DNA of 64,000 bases. Origin: JACJXW01 sp964418125. GTDB lineage: Bacteria > Bacteroidota > Bacteroidia > Chitinophagales > Saprospiraceae. A model generated the notes under the pieces. That model was not told where the DNA came from and ran no database searches. It was given only the letters and a program-made list of their open reading frames with translations. Shown here piece after piece: positions 1 through 8,616 of the stretch. The position numbers and the translations under genes are program-made. The stretch covers positions 1 through 64,000 of the forward strand of contig CAYQKY010000017.1 of NCBI GenBank assembly GCA_964418125.1, in the 5' to 3' direction. Position 1 is the stretch's first letter; every line of letters starts with the position of its first letter.

Positions 1-365
1 TGCCAGGCCGCTAAGGTTTGCCTGGCGGGTAGGCAGGCGTCAGTCGCTTCGCTCGTGTCCGACTTTAAGGCGCCGCTTGCACCTGGAAGCCTTCCGATTT
101 CAAATGAGGGCGCGCCTAAAGGCCAGGACCCCCAGGTGGCCCGTAAAAAAATGAAGAAGTGTACTGCGCCCGGCCGGTCAAAAGGCGAGGCCTCTCCATC
201 CAGCCATCTCGTGGAGAGGCCTCGCCTTTTTACCAACACATACTTTCTCCCGTCCCAATTCGTTAACACTTGGTAGAAAAACAAATGCCAGGAAAGGTAC
301 AGAATTATCAGCCGTCAGTATAAATTCGTAATTTGCCCTTTATTCAGAAAAGGACGTAGCGATCT
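1..365. other. Intergenic region before the cyclase gene, no supported gene
   Basis: No convincing coding sequence is seen here; a 73-codon open frame at 55-276 has no recognisable domain and runs through the strong hairpin at 181-231. The first 27 bases hold a small inverted repeat (TGCCAGGC at 1-8 and GCCTGGCG at 20-27). The half-motif AGGTGGCCCGTAA at 134-146 resembles the right half of the dispersed hairpin repeat found at 22.2, 22.5, 49.5 and 55.9 kb, but without a matching left arm. Confidence 0.5.
181..231 (+). terminator. Strong rho-independent terminator-like hairpin
   Basis: A perfect 17-bp inverted repeat: the left arm at 181-197 begins AAAGGCGAGG and pairs with the right arm at 213-229, with a 15-base loop and a T-run at 227-231. 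The A-run on the left arm makes it potentially bidirectional. It would end transcription from a gene to the left of the window and insulate the cyclase gene. Confidence 0.85.
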
Positions 366-3300
366 GTGAAGAACCTAATTCCACACTTTATTCAGGAGCA
401 ATACTTAAGTGGCAACACCCATGGCCGGATCGAGGCGTATACCCTCTTTGTGGACCTGTCGGGCTTCACGCCGCTGACAGATGCCCTGATGCGGCAGGGG
501 ACGCGGGGCGCTGAGGAGCTCTCCAACGTCCTTAACGAGATCTTCGAGCCCCTGGTGCGTATGGTCTATGCCAAAGGAGGGTTCATTCCCTATTTCGCCG
601 GCGACGCCTTTACCGCCATTTTCCCGGCTGAAGAACAGCCCATGGGCGCCAAGGACATTATACAAGGCGCTATGCTGGCGCGCAACCTGTTCAGCCAGCG
701 GCAGTTCCGTTTTGGCAATTTTACCATCGGCATCAAGTTTGGCCTTTCTTACGGGACGGTGGAGTGGGGGATCGTCGGGCGGGATGCAAAGGCTTTTTAT
801 TTTCGCGGGGCTCCGGTCGACGGCTGTGCGGCCTGCCAGATGAAGGCCCAGGATAAGGATATCGTTATTGATGAGGCGCTGCGCCGGCATATGCCCAAAG
901 GGCAATTTGCTCTGATGGAACAGGAAGCGGGGTTCTATAAGATCAAGGGTGGTATTCCTTCCGAGGAGGCCAGCATCATCCCTGCGGAATTGCCTCCTAT
1001 CGAGCGGAGTGTGGCAATGCAGTTCCTTCCGGACGCAGTTGCCCGTTATAACCAGGAAGGGGAGTTCCGGACTGTCATTTCCGTTTTCATTTCCTTCGAA
1101 GGGGTGGAGACGCACGAGTTGCTCGACGATTTTGCCTCCATCATCCTGGAACAGATCAACAGTTTTTCCGGCTACTTCAAGGAGATCGATTACGGAGATA
1201 AGGGCGGAGTAATGGTCGGCTTTTTCGGTGCTCCGGTCTCTTTCGAAAACAATAGCGACCGGGCGCTGGAGTTTATCTCTTCCATTCGGGAAGAATTGCG
1301 GGGGCTGCAGTCCAAGAGCAGCCTGCGCTACCGGGTTGGGGTAACCATAGGAACCGCCTACACCGGTATTGTCGGCGGGAAGGAGCGCTGCCAGTATGCG
1401 GCCGTAGGCAACCGCGTCAACCTGGCGGCCCGCCTGATGACCTATGCCGCCTGGGATGAGGTGCTCGTCGATGAGGAGATCCAGAAAAACCACCATTTTC
1501 ACTTCCTCAACCGGGGGGATATAGAGTATAAAGGCATCAAGGGCCTGGTGCCCACCTTCCGCCTGGTGGGACGCAATTACGAGGCCCACACCTCATACGC
1601 CGGCGATATGGTAGGACGGGAGGCGGAACTGCAGCAGCTACTTGATTTTTGCCGCCCTCTCTTCGAGGGTAAGCCGGCAGGTGCCGCTTACATCTACGGC
1701 GAGGCTGGTATCGGCAAGAGCCGCCTGGTCCATGAGCTGAAAAATGTACTCTACGGCCAGCAACTGGTGTACTGGCATACCTGCCAGTCCGACCAGATCC
1801 TGAAAAAGCCGTTTAATCCTTTCCTGTACTTCCTGAAGAATTATTTCGAGCAATATCCGGAAAGCACTTCCCTGGCCAACATTCAAAACTTTGACGGCCG
1901 TTTCACCCAACTGCTGGAGAGCCTTTCCGGTGTGGAGCATCCGGAAGCGCCGGCCATCCGCCGGGAGCTGGCCCGCACCCGCACCGTACTGGCGGCGCTC
2001 ATTGGGTTGAACTTCCAGAATTCCATCTGGGACCAACTGGATGCCAAAGGAAGGTACCAGAATACGCTCTCGGCCATCATTAACCTGCTGGTTGCAGAGT
2101 CGCTGATCCATCCGGTGGTCATTGAACTGGAAGACGGCCACTGGCTGGATGACAACTCGAGGGAATTGCTGAATGAACTCGTCCGCCATATCGGCCGTTT
2201 TCCCATCGTGCTGATCATCACCTCTCGTTATAAGGATGACGGTACCAAACCGAAATTGATACCGGAGAACCTCCTCGAAGAACAGGAGATACCCCTACTG
2301 GAGATCGACCTGAACAACCTGCAGCCGGAGGCTGTGCGTGACTTTGCCGAGCTGCGCCTGGGCGGGGCCATCCACGAGGAGTTCTTCGAGCTCCTGGTGC
2401 GTACTTCCAACAGCAATCCCTTCTACCTGGAGCAGATCCTGGAATATTTTTCAGAAAGCGGCCTGCTGGAAGAAGAGAAAGGGCAGTGGACGATCAGGGA
2501 TAAGAACGTCAAGCTGTCCAGTTCTATCAATGCTATTCTGACGGCCCGCATCGACCGCCTGTCGACGCTGGTCAAGGAAACGGTGAAGGCGGCGGCAGTT
2601 ATCGGCAGGGAATTTGAAGTGCCCATTCTGTCAGAGGTGATGAAGACACAGGAGGAGTTCATCCGCCGTAACGGGAACGCTACCGCCTTGCTCAAGGAGC
2701 AGATCAAACGGGCGGAGCGGGGCCAGATCTGGCACGCCATGAATGAGTTGCGGTACATCTTCCGGCACAGCCTTCTGCGTGAAGCCGTCTACAGCATGCA
2801 ATTGCGGGCGCGCCTTCAGCAATTGCACCGCCACATCGGCGAGGCCATCGAGCGGCTCTATGCCGACAATCTGGACGAGCGCTACGTCGACCTCGCCTTT
2901 CACTACGAGCAGGCAGGCATATTTGACAAAACCTGCGAGTACCTCCGCAAAGCTGCCGATTACGCCCGCAGCAACTACCAGAACCAGCAGGCCCTCGATT
3001 ATTACGAGCGGCTGCTCAGAAAGCTGAGCCGGCAGAAAGACGTGGCCGACCAGATACAGACCCACCTCAAGAAAGGCAAGGTGTTGGAACTGATCGGCAA
3101 ATGGGACGAATGCGAGCATGCCTACGAGCGCGCCCTCAGGCTGGCCAAGCAATCGCGCGACGTCCTGCTCCTCGGCCAGGCCAACAACAGCCTCGGGCGG
3201 CTGCTGATGCTTAAGGGGGATTATCCCAAGGCTATGGCCATCCTGCAGACCGCCGCCGGCCTCTTCGAGTCGATCGACGACAAGGTGGGAATCGCCAAAA

Positions 3301-4391
3301 CCTTCGGTAACCTGGGCAACCTTTACTTCCGGCAGGGCCAGTACGATGAAGCCAAAAGTTTCTTCGAACAGAGCCTCGAGATCGGCCACAGCCGCATCGA
3401 GCCGACCTCCAACGCCCAGGTGGCCGCCAACCTGGGGCTCACCTACATGAACCAGGGCAATTATGACGAGGGGATCCGCTGCCAGCGTGCCCAGCTCGAC
3501 ATGTGCGAGCAGCAAAATGACAAACAGGGCATGGCCACCCTCTATACCAATATGGGCATCGTCTATTTCGAAAAAGGCGATTATGACGCAGCTCTGGAAG
3601 CCTATCAAAAGGGCCTGGCCCTCTCTGAGGAATTGGGCAATAAACTGCTGACCTCTATTGCCATCGGCTGTATCGGCAGCGTGTATGAACGCAAGGGAGA
3701 TTACAAGCGGGCCATGGAGAATTTCCAGCGGGACCTCGCTATCTGTGAGGAACTGGGCGACAAACAGGGCGTGGCCATCGCCCTGGGCCTTATCGGCGAA
3801 CTGCTGAGCGTGGAAGGTGATTTCCACAGCGCCATCGAATATCTTCAGAAAAACCTGATGCTGTGTGAAGAACTGGGCTACCAGAAGGGTATTGCCAAGG
3901 CAGTAAATACACTTGCCGATGTCTTTTACTACACCAGGCAATACGACCGCTCCCTCCATTTCTATGACCGCGCCATCGAAGTGACCCGCAAGATTAACAA
4001 CCGCCTGGTGCTGGGCGCCAGCCTGGTGGAAAAGGGTGTTGTCCTCATGGAACTGGACAGGATGGAAAACCTGGAAGCCATCATTAATGAGGCATTGCAT
4101 ATCGCCGAAAACCTGGGCAACCCCGACCTGATCTTTGATGCGAAAATACTGGCCGCAAAATATGAACACAAACGGGGAGATACAGCCAAGGCCTTACAAA
4201 TGCTGCATGCGCTCAACGCCGAAAGCCTTTCTCCGCCCAAACACGCCGCAGTCAACTTCGAACTCTTCCTCCTGCTCCCCGAAGACCCCCGCTACCGCAA
4301 ACGTGCCCTGGAACTCTACGAAAGCCTGTACCGGGAAACCCCGAGATACAGTTATAAGGTCCGCCTGCAGGGGTTGAGGGAGGTTGATTAG
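366..4391 (+). CDS. Tandem class III cyclase, AAA-type ATPase and TPR protein (soluble adenylyl cyclase-like)
   Basis: Cytosolic multidomain signalling protein of 1341 residues with a GTG start. Residues about 24-165 are a first class III nucleotide cyclase domain with both metal-binding aspartates (D30 in VDLSGFT, D80 in AGDAF). Residues about 235-400 are a second cyclase domain that lacks the first aspartate (FISFEG) but has the transition-state asparagine and arginine (N352 and R356 in GNRVNLAARL). A P-loop ATPase follows (Walker A GEAGIGKS at 445-452, acidic IELED further on), then TPR repeats from about 835 to 1310. This C1-C2-ATPase-TPR order is that of animal soluble adenylyl cyclase (ADCY10). 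Making cAMP at the C1/C2 interface is inferred. The 3' end overlaps a hairpin repeat and faces the convergent ATP-grasp gene. Confidence 0.9.
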   Translation: MKNLIPHFIQEQYLSGNTHGRIEAYTLFVDLSGFTPLTDALMRQGTRGAEELSNVLNEIFEPLVRMVYAKGGFIPYFAGDAFTAIFPAEEQPMGAKDIIQGAMLARNLFSQRQFRFGNFTIGIKFGLSYGTVEWGIVGRDAKAFYFRGAPVDGCAACQMKAQDKDIVIDEALRRHMPKGQFALMEQEAGFYKIKGGIPSEEASIIPAELPPIERSVAMQFLPDAVARYNQEGEFRTVISVFISFEGVETHELLDDFASIILEQINSFSGYFKEIDYGDKGGVMVGFFGAPVSFENNSDRALEFISSIREELRGLQSKSSLRYRVGVTIGTAYTGIVGGKERCQYAAVGNRVNLAARLMTYAAWDEVLVDEEIQKNHHFHFLNRGDIEYKGIKGLVPTFRLVGRNYEAHTSYAGDMVGREAELQQLLDFCRPLFEGKPAGAAYIYGEAGIGKSRLVHELKNVLYGQQLVYWHTCQSDQILKKPFNPFLYFLKNYFEQYPESTSLANIQNFDGRFTQLLESLSGVEHPEAPAIRRELARTRTVLAALIGLNFQNSIWDQLDAKGRYQNTLSAIINLLVAESLIHPVVIELEDGHWLDDNSRELLNELVRHIGRFPIVLIITSRYKDDGTKPKLIPENLLEEQEIPLLEIDLNNLQPEAVRDFAELRLGGAIHEEFFELLVRTSNSNPFYLEQILEYFSESGLLEEEKGQWTIRDKNVKLSSSINAILTARIDRLSTLVKETVKAAAVIGREFEVPILSEVMKTQEEFIRRNGNATALLKEQIKRAERGQIWHAMNELRYIFRHSLLREAVYSMQLRARLQQLHRHIGEAIERLYADNLDERYVDLAFHYEQAGIFDKTCEYLRKAADYARSNYQNQQALDYYERLLRKLSRQKDVADQIQTHLKKGKVLELIGKWDECEHAYERALRLAKQSRDVLLLGQANNSLGRLLMLKGDYPKAMAILQTAAGLFESIDDKVGIAKTFGNLGNLYFRQGQYDEAKSFFEQSLEIGHSRIEPTSNAQVAANLGLTYMNQGNYDEGIRCQRAQLDMCEQQNDKQGMATLYTNMGIVYFEKGDYDAALEAYQKGLALSEELGNKLLTSIAIGCIGSVYERKGDYKRAMENFQRDLAICEELGDKQGVAIALGLIGELLSVEGDFHSAIEYLQKNLMLCEELGYQKGIAKAVNTLADVFYYTRQYDRSLHFYDRAIEVTRKINNRLVLGASLVEKGVVLMELDRMENLEAIINEALHIAENLGNPDLIFDAKILAAKYEHKRGDTAKALQMLHALNAESLSPPKHAAVNFELFLLLPEDPRYRKRALELYESLYRETPRYSYKVRLQGLREVD

Positions 4392-4444
4392 TTGATTAGT
4401 TTATTGAACTGTGCGGGAGCCTCCCCCCCCGGATCAAACTAATC
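4383..4444. repeat. 3'-end word hairpin (TTGATTAG words) overlapping a stop codon
   Basis: Two 8-bp units GTTGATTA plus a third diverged unit (GTTTATTG) run from 4383 and contain the TAG stop of the cyclase gene. GATTAGTTTATT at 4394-4405 is answered by the reverse complement GATCAAACTAATC at 4431-4443, with an inner GGGAGCCTCCC palindrome at about 4415-4425. It lies between convergent genes and could act as a bidirectional terminator. Confidence 0.65.
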
Positions 4445-5650
4445 CGCAGGCTTCTTCGGCGCCGGTGCGCTGGCGTGAAAGTCCCGTTGAATACGCCCGG
4501 CGTAATCATCCAGCAATTCAAGGACGCGCTCCCGCCGTTCGGAGCGGACGATCAGGCCGATGTGGTAATCCTTTTGCAGGCGCCAGACGACCTCCGGGTC
4601 GTCGAAGCCGGAGTTGTCGGGATGCTGGAAGCGGGAAAGGGAGACTATGATACCGGTGTACAGCTTTTCGGGCGCCGGTGCCTGGTATGCCTCTCCTCTG
4701 GCGATGGCATTTTCCAGGCGCGCCCATTCTTCCCAAAGGTTTATCCCGGAGGAGAATTCCACCATTTCGGCGAGGTGGGCGCCTCCTACCCGGGAGGAGG
4801 TCTCCAGGAAATAGAACCTGCCATCTTCTTTTGACCGTATGAATTCGGTATGGGAGGCACTGAACTGCATGCCGAAGGCTTTCATCACCCTGGTATTCAG
4901 CTCTTGCAGGATCCTGTCTTCTTCGCTTCCGAACGCTATGGTGTGAGACCGGAAAATACCGCCGCCGTGAGCCACTTCCAACGGCGTGCTGAGGTATCTG
5001 GAAGTCCGGCAGAATTGCACCTTGCCCCCGACGGTGATGGCGTCGGCGTGGTAGACATCACCCGGCTTGAACTGTTCCACCAGGAAATGGTGGCGTTCGT
5101 CGCCCAGGCTGTGGATGGCCTGCCACAGTTCTTCGCTGCTGTGTACTTTCCGGATGCCGGTGGCGGATGCCTCCGACCTCGGTTTCACCACCCAGGGCGG
5201 GGAAGTGCGCAGGGTGTAATAGTTGATATCGGCATCGTGAAAAAGCGGGCTGAAGGGGGGGACGTCGATACCGGCCTCGGCGGCCCGGATGCGCATGGCG
5301 AGCTTGTCGCGGAAGTAGCGGGCGGTCGTTTGCCCCATTCCGGGGATGCGGAATTCTTCGCGCAGGAAAGCTGCTTTTTCCACGTCGAAATCGTCGAGGG
5401 CGACGATGCGGTCCACCTTCTTATTGCGCATCAGCCAGGCGAGCCCCCGGGCGATGTGGCTGAGGTTCTCGGGAGTATTCTCCTCCGATTCGATGTAGAA
5501 GAACTCGTCGACCGATTCCCGCGGCCAGGGTTGGTGCTCCAGGGATTTCCGGGTGAGCAGGTAAACGGTGTTGCCGGCCGCCTTGCAGGCGCGTAGAAAG
5601 TCCTGCCCTTTGAAATAGCAGGAGATGCAGAGGAAGGTGAGTGGAGGCAT
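4439..5650 (-). CDS. ATP-grasp domain protein
   Basis: A 403-residue cytosolic protein with a pre-ATP-grasp Rossmann-like N-terminus (about 1-110) and an ATP-grasp fold: the nucleotide-contacting WVVKPRSEASATG near 155-170 and a magnesium-binding segment FLETSSRVGG near 305-315, where families such as carbamoyl-phosphate synthase and carboxylate-amine ligases usually have E-x-N-x-R. ATP-grasp enzymes join a carboxylate to an amine or thiol through an acyl phosphate; the substrate cannot be read from the sequence. It is convergent with the cyclase gene and about 115 bp downstream of the aminopeptidase gene, separated by a hairpin repeat, so it may be transcribed on its own. Confidence 0.8.
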   Translation of the reverse strand: MPPLTFLCISCYFKGQDFLRACKAAGNTVYLLTRKSLEHQPWPRESVDEFFYIESEENTPENLSHIARGLAWLMRNKKVDRIVALDDFDVEKAAFLREEFRIPGMGQTTARYFRDKLAMRIRAAEAGIDVPPFSPLFHDADINYYTLRTSPPWVVKPRSEASATGIRKVHSSEELWQAIHSLGDERHHFLVEQFKPGDVYHADAITVGGKVQFCRTSRYLSTPLEVAHGGGIFRSHTIAFGSEEDRILQELNTRVMKAFGMQFSASHTEFIRSKEDGRFYFLETSSRVGGAHLAEMVEFSSGINLWEEWARLENAIARGEAYQAPAPEKLYTGIIVSLSRFQHPDNSGFDDPEVVWRLQKDYHIGLIVRSERRERVLELLDDYAGRIQRDFHASAPAPKKPAD

Positions 5651-5662
5651 GTCGATTTAAGT

Positions 5663-5775
5663 CAAAATGTAAAATGTAAAACCGAAAAATATGAAACAGG
5701 CGCCCATGGATCTGTTGCCATTTGGCAGCACACTTTTACATTTTGCGGTTTTGCGGTTTTGAATTTTACGGTTTT
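5663..5775. repeat. 3'-end word hairpin (TTTTACATTTTG words)
   Basis: CAAAATGTAAAATGTAAAAC at 5663-5682 is answered by CTTTTACATTTTG at 5733-5745, followed by two GCGGTTTT units and a TTTTACGGTTTTT stretch that enters the end of the aminopeptidase gene (stop at 5766-5768). On the minus strand a word array just after the stop is mirrored by a complementary array upstream of the ATP-grasp gene. Confidence 0.6.
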
Positions 5776-7259
5776 TCCAGGTGGCTAATATAATCCAGCA
5801 AAAGCCTTACGCCAAATGCCGTTGCGCTTTTCTGGGAGGAAAACTCCGAGTCGCTGAACGCCACCCCGGCGATGTCGAGGTGGGCCCAGGCCGGATGGCC
5901 CTCGATGAAGGCCTCCAGGAACTTGGCAGCGCCGATGGCGCCTGCCACGGGGCGCCCGCTGAAATTGCGCAGGTCGGCTACATCGGATTTGATGTCGTCT
6001 TTATACACATCCCACAGCGGCAGGCGCCAGATGCGCTCGCCGGTGCGTTCAGCGGCGGCAGACAACTGGCTGGCAAGGGCGTCGTTGTTGGAGAACAGGC
6101 CGGCAGCATGGTAGCCGAAGGTGCGTACCGTGCTGCCGGTCAGAGTCGCCAGGTCGATAATGGTTTCCGGCTGGTAGTTTCTGGCCATGTAGCACAGGCC
6201 ATCGGCCAGTATCAGGCGCCCCTCAGCGTCGGTGTCGATCACTTCTATGGTCTTGCCACTGTAGGAATCGATCACATCGCTCGGTTTGATGGCCCTGGCG
6301 TCGACGCTGTTGTCGGTAGAAGGTACGATACCGACCAGGTGCACAGGCAGCTGCAGCCTGGCTGCCGCTTCCATGACGCCGAAGACGGCGGCGGCCCCGC
6401 CCATATCGCTTTTCATGTAGTGCATATTGGCGGATGGCTTGATCGACAACCCGCCCGTATCAAATGTGACGCCCTTGCCGACCAGTCCTATTTTCCGAAG
6501 CCCGCCGGCGGGTTCTTTTTCGGGGCGGTATTCCATAATGATAAAGGCCGGAGGGTATTCACTACCCCGGTTGACCGCCAGCAGGGCGTGCAGGCCTTCG
6601 GCAAGGATATCCTCCCTGTTCATCAGGGCGCGGACCTGGTAGCCGTATTTCTTTCCGGACTCCAGCGCCCATTGCGCAAGTACTTCGGGATTTTTTTTAT
6701 TGCTGGGCGCATTGACGAGGCGGAAAATCTCCATTTGCGTCTCGGCGATGGCCAGCCCCTGTCTTGCTGCCTGTTCGCAGCTATTCGCCTGGTTTTCTTC
6801 CACCAGTATTTCAACTGTGGCGTCCGGGGCGGCCAGGCTGTGGCTATGCCCGTTGGGCGCCTTTTTGTAGTGGCCGATCCGGTAGGCGCCCAGCGCCAGC
6901 CCGTTGACGGCAGCCTCCACCCAGGTGGCGGCATCGCCGGAGAGGTTTTGGTGTAAAAGGCTGATGCCCAGGTGGGCGGGGAGCTTCTGGCGGTATTTGT
7001 GAGAGAAAGAGCGGAATGCTTTCAGGACATCGGGAAATGCGGCAGGCTGGCCCAGGCCAAGGAGGAAAATGCGGGACCCTCCTTTGTAAATGAGGTGTAC
7101 TTCGCCCTGTTCGGCTTTGAAATCTGCTGTGATCAGTTCTGCATCAATTCCGGCGGCAGGCGCTACGGCCCGGGCGGCAGCCTGCAGGTTGCCGGCAGCA
7201 ACGGGTACGATAACAACCGGCGGCAAGCTTTTCAGGGCATAGGTAATTTTCAGGATCAT
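5766..7259 (-). CDS. pepA: Leucyl aminopeptidase, M17 family
   Basis: A 497-residue cytosolic dimetal aminopeptidase that releases N-terminal residues, typically leucine, from peptides. The N-terminal half (1-170) is the divergent macro-like M17 domain. The C-terminal catalytic domain carries the family signatures: KGVTFDTGGLSIKPS with metal-binding Lys and Asp, the SDMGGAAA segment, and DTDAEGRLILADG, which equals the NTDAEGRL signature with one conservative change (N to D). Length matches PepA enzymes. It heads a minus-strand pair with the ATP-grasp gene, but a hairpin repeat lies in the gap. The preceding gene ends 24 bp upstream on the same strand, so read-through from the esterase gene is possible. 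Confidence 0.93.
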   Translation of the reverse strand: MILKITYALKSLPPVVIVPVAAGNLQAAARAVAPAAGIDAELITADFKAEQGEVHLIYKGGSRIFLLGLGQPAAFPDVLKAFRSFSHKYRQKLPAHLGISLLHQNLSGDAATWVEAAVNGLALGAYRIGHYKKAPNGHSHSLAAPDATVEILVEENQANSCEQAARQGLAIAETQMEIFRLVNAPSNKKNPEVLAQWALESGKKYGYQVRALMNREDILAEGLHALLAVNRGSEYPPAFIIMEYRPEKEPAGGLRKIGLVGKGVTFDTGGLSIKPSANMHYMKSDMGGAAAVFGVMEAAARLQLPVHLVGIVPSTDNSVDARAIKPSDVIDSYSGKTIEVIDTDAEGRLILADGLCYMARNYQPETIIDLATLTGSTVRTFGYHAAGLFSNNDALASQLSAAAERTGERIWRLPLWDVYKDDIKSDVADLRNFSGRPVAGAIGAAKFLEAFIEGHPAWAHLDIAGVAFSDSEFSSQKSATAFGVRLLLDYISHLEKP

Positions 7260-7283
7260 TTTTTTCAGTTTCTTTTTTCATCA

Positions 7284-8405
7284 CTACTTATGAAAAAACA
7301 GCCACTCCACCGCCCGCGGAAATTCTTCCCCCCAGCGGGCTTCATTATGCTGGCCCCGGGGGTCTACAGAGAGCTTGAAATTAACAGACGCATTGCCGCT
7401 ATCTTCAAAAGCCTTCTGGAACCTCAGGATGTTGGGCACCATATTGACGCTTTCCTCCCCGCCTCCGTAGAGGTAAATGTCTGTATCCTGAGGGTCCTGG
7501 AAATTCAGGAAGTGGAAGTGAATATTGGGCATCACCCACAATGATGGAGAAAAGACCATCAGTTTGCCATAAACCTCCGGGTACATCAGGCCAGCATAGA
7601 TGCTGATCAGGCCGCCCATAGAACTGCCGCCGATGCCGGTCTGCTCCCTTCCCGGCAAGGTGCGGAAATGTTTGTCAACATAGGTTTTTAAGGTGTCGGC
7701 CAGAAAGCGCACATATTTCTTCCCGTCGCCCGACCCCAGCCGGGTTTGGTAGGAGGGCGTAAATTCCGCAATTCGTTCTTCTTCAGCATGGTCAATGGAA
7801 ATGATGATGATGTCGCCAATTCCCTTTTCAGCCATCACTGCCAGCTTTTTGTCCACGCCCCAGTTTCCAAAGGGAGCATAATCGTCGAACAGGTTCTGTC
7901 CGTCCTGCAGGTACAGTACGGGGTAGCGCTTTTCGTTTTCCCGGTAATTGTAGGGGAGCAGCGCAGCGATACGGCGCGTTTTGATCAGTTGGGGGATCTC
8001 GAACTGTTCGGAAATGACCTGTATTTCCGGCAGGAAGGCGGGGTCGTATGCCAGGCCTTTCTTCAGCCAGCGGGGGACGTGGTCGTGCGTTTCCCTCGCC
8101 TGCCGCGTTTCCAGCTTTCGGTTGGGCACAGGGTTGCCGTACTCATCCAGTTCGGCAACCTCCCAGCTTCCGCGGTGGTATTTGTACTCCAACTGGCCGG
8201 GCAGCAGGTGTTTATCGTGAAAGATGATGCTGAACCGGCCCGGGCCTTCTTTTTTCATGCGGTATTGCTCATCGGCGGCCTTCCAGCTGTTGAAGTTGCC
8301 GGAAATATAAACCGCATCACTGCCATCATCGGCCGTAGTCAGATGGATGGACAGGGTTTCGCTACCTCTGGTAGTATGTTGTGGTGACGGTATCTCGCCA
8401 GTCAT
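7284..8405 (-). CDS. CBM48-containing alpha/beta-hydrolase, esterase D (Fes/XynZ) family
   Basis: A 373-residue protein with an N-terminal immunoglobulin-like CBM48/isoamylase-N domain (ISGNFNSW, about 25-100) followed by an esterase-D alpha/beta-hydrolase domain. The nucleophile elbow is GGSSMGG, an aspartate candidate is in the later YLYGGGEE region, and a histidine lies near the C-terminus in GQHNEARW. Family members hydrolyse esters on siderophores, hemicellulose or sugars; the substrate is unknown. An upstream in-frame ATG at 8535-8537 would add 44 residues of low-complexity non-conserved sequence and swallow a promoter-like site at 8493-8500, so the start at 8405 (MTGEIPSP) is preferred. 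It is divergent from the ROK kinase gene. Confidence 0.82.
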   Translation of the reverse strand: MTGEIPSPQHTTRGSETLSIHLTTADDGSDAVYISGNFNSWKAADEQYRMKKEGPGRFSIIFHDKHLLPGQLEYKYHRGSWEVAELDEYGNPVPNRKLETRQARETHDHVPRWLKKGLAYDPAFLPEIQVISEQFEIPQLIKTRRIAALLPYNYRENEKRYPVLYLQDGQNLFDDYAPFGNWGVDKKLAVMAEKGIGDIIIISIDHAEEERIAEFTPSYQTRLGSGDGKKYVRFLADTLKTYVDKHFRTLPGREQTGIGGSSMGGLISIYAGLMYPEVYGKLMVFSPSLWVMPNIHFHFLNFQDPQDTDIYLYGGGEESVNMVPNILRFQKAFEDSGNASVNFKLSVDPRGQHNEARWGEEFPRAVEWLFFHK

Positions 8406-8492
8406 ATCGCGTTTTCCTGTTTCAGAGCAAGGGCGCCACTCCTTCCTGCGGGCATTCTTCGCCGCTGCCGGCCCTGGCCTTCCTAAAGGGTA

Positions 8493-8500
8493 CAAAATTA
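8493..8500 (-). promoter_or_regulatory. Candidate Bacteroidota -7 box (TAATTTTG)
   Basis: On the minus strand TAATTTTG matches the TAnnTTTG -7 consensus. A TTTG lies at 8516-8519, with a 15-bp gap that is shorter than usual for a -33 box. It supports the 8405 start of the esterase gene, with an untranslated leader of about 80 bases. Confidence 0.4.
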
Positions 8501-8616
8501 AGAAATAATGAGCAGCAAAAGCCATTGCTTTGCCCACTTATTGCAGGCTGAGGAAACCAATAGGCCCGATTCTCCGGATGCTCATATGCGGCGTTTTGGA
8601 GAAGGTGGTTATTTTT

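Noticed and set aside
55..276. Open frame of 73 codons before the cyclase gene
   Set aside because: It crosses a perfect terminator hairpin, shows no domain and has no promoter or conserved start.
2631..4169. Long antisense open frame inside the cyclase gene
   Set aside because: It is a high-GC shadow of the TPR-coding frame; its protein has a low-complexity composition with no domain. Similar antisense frames at 405-1589, 12139-13953, 14359-15642 and 24888-25889 were dropped for the same reason.
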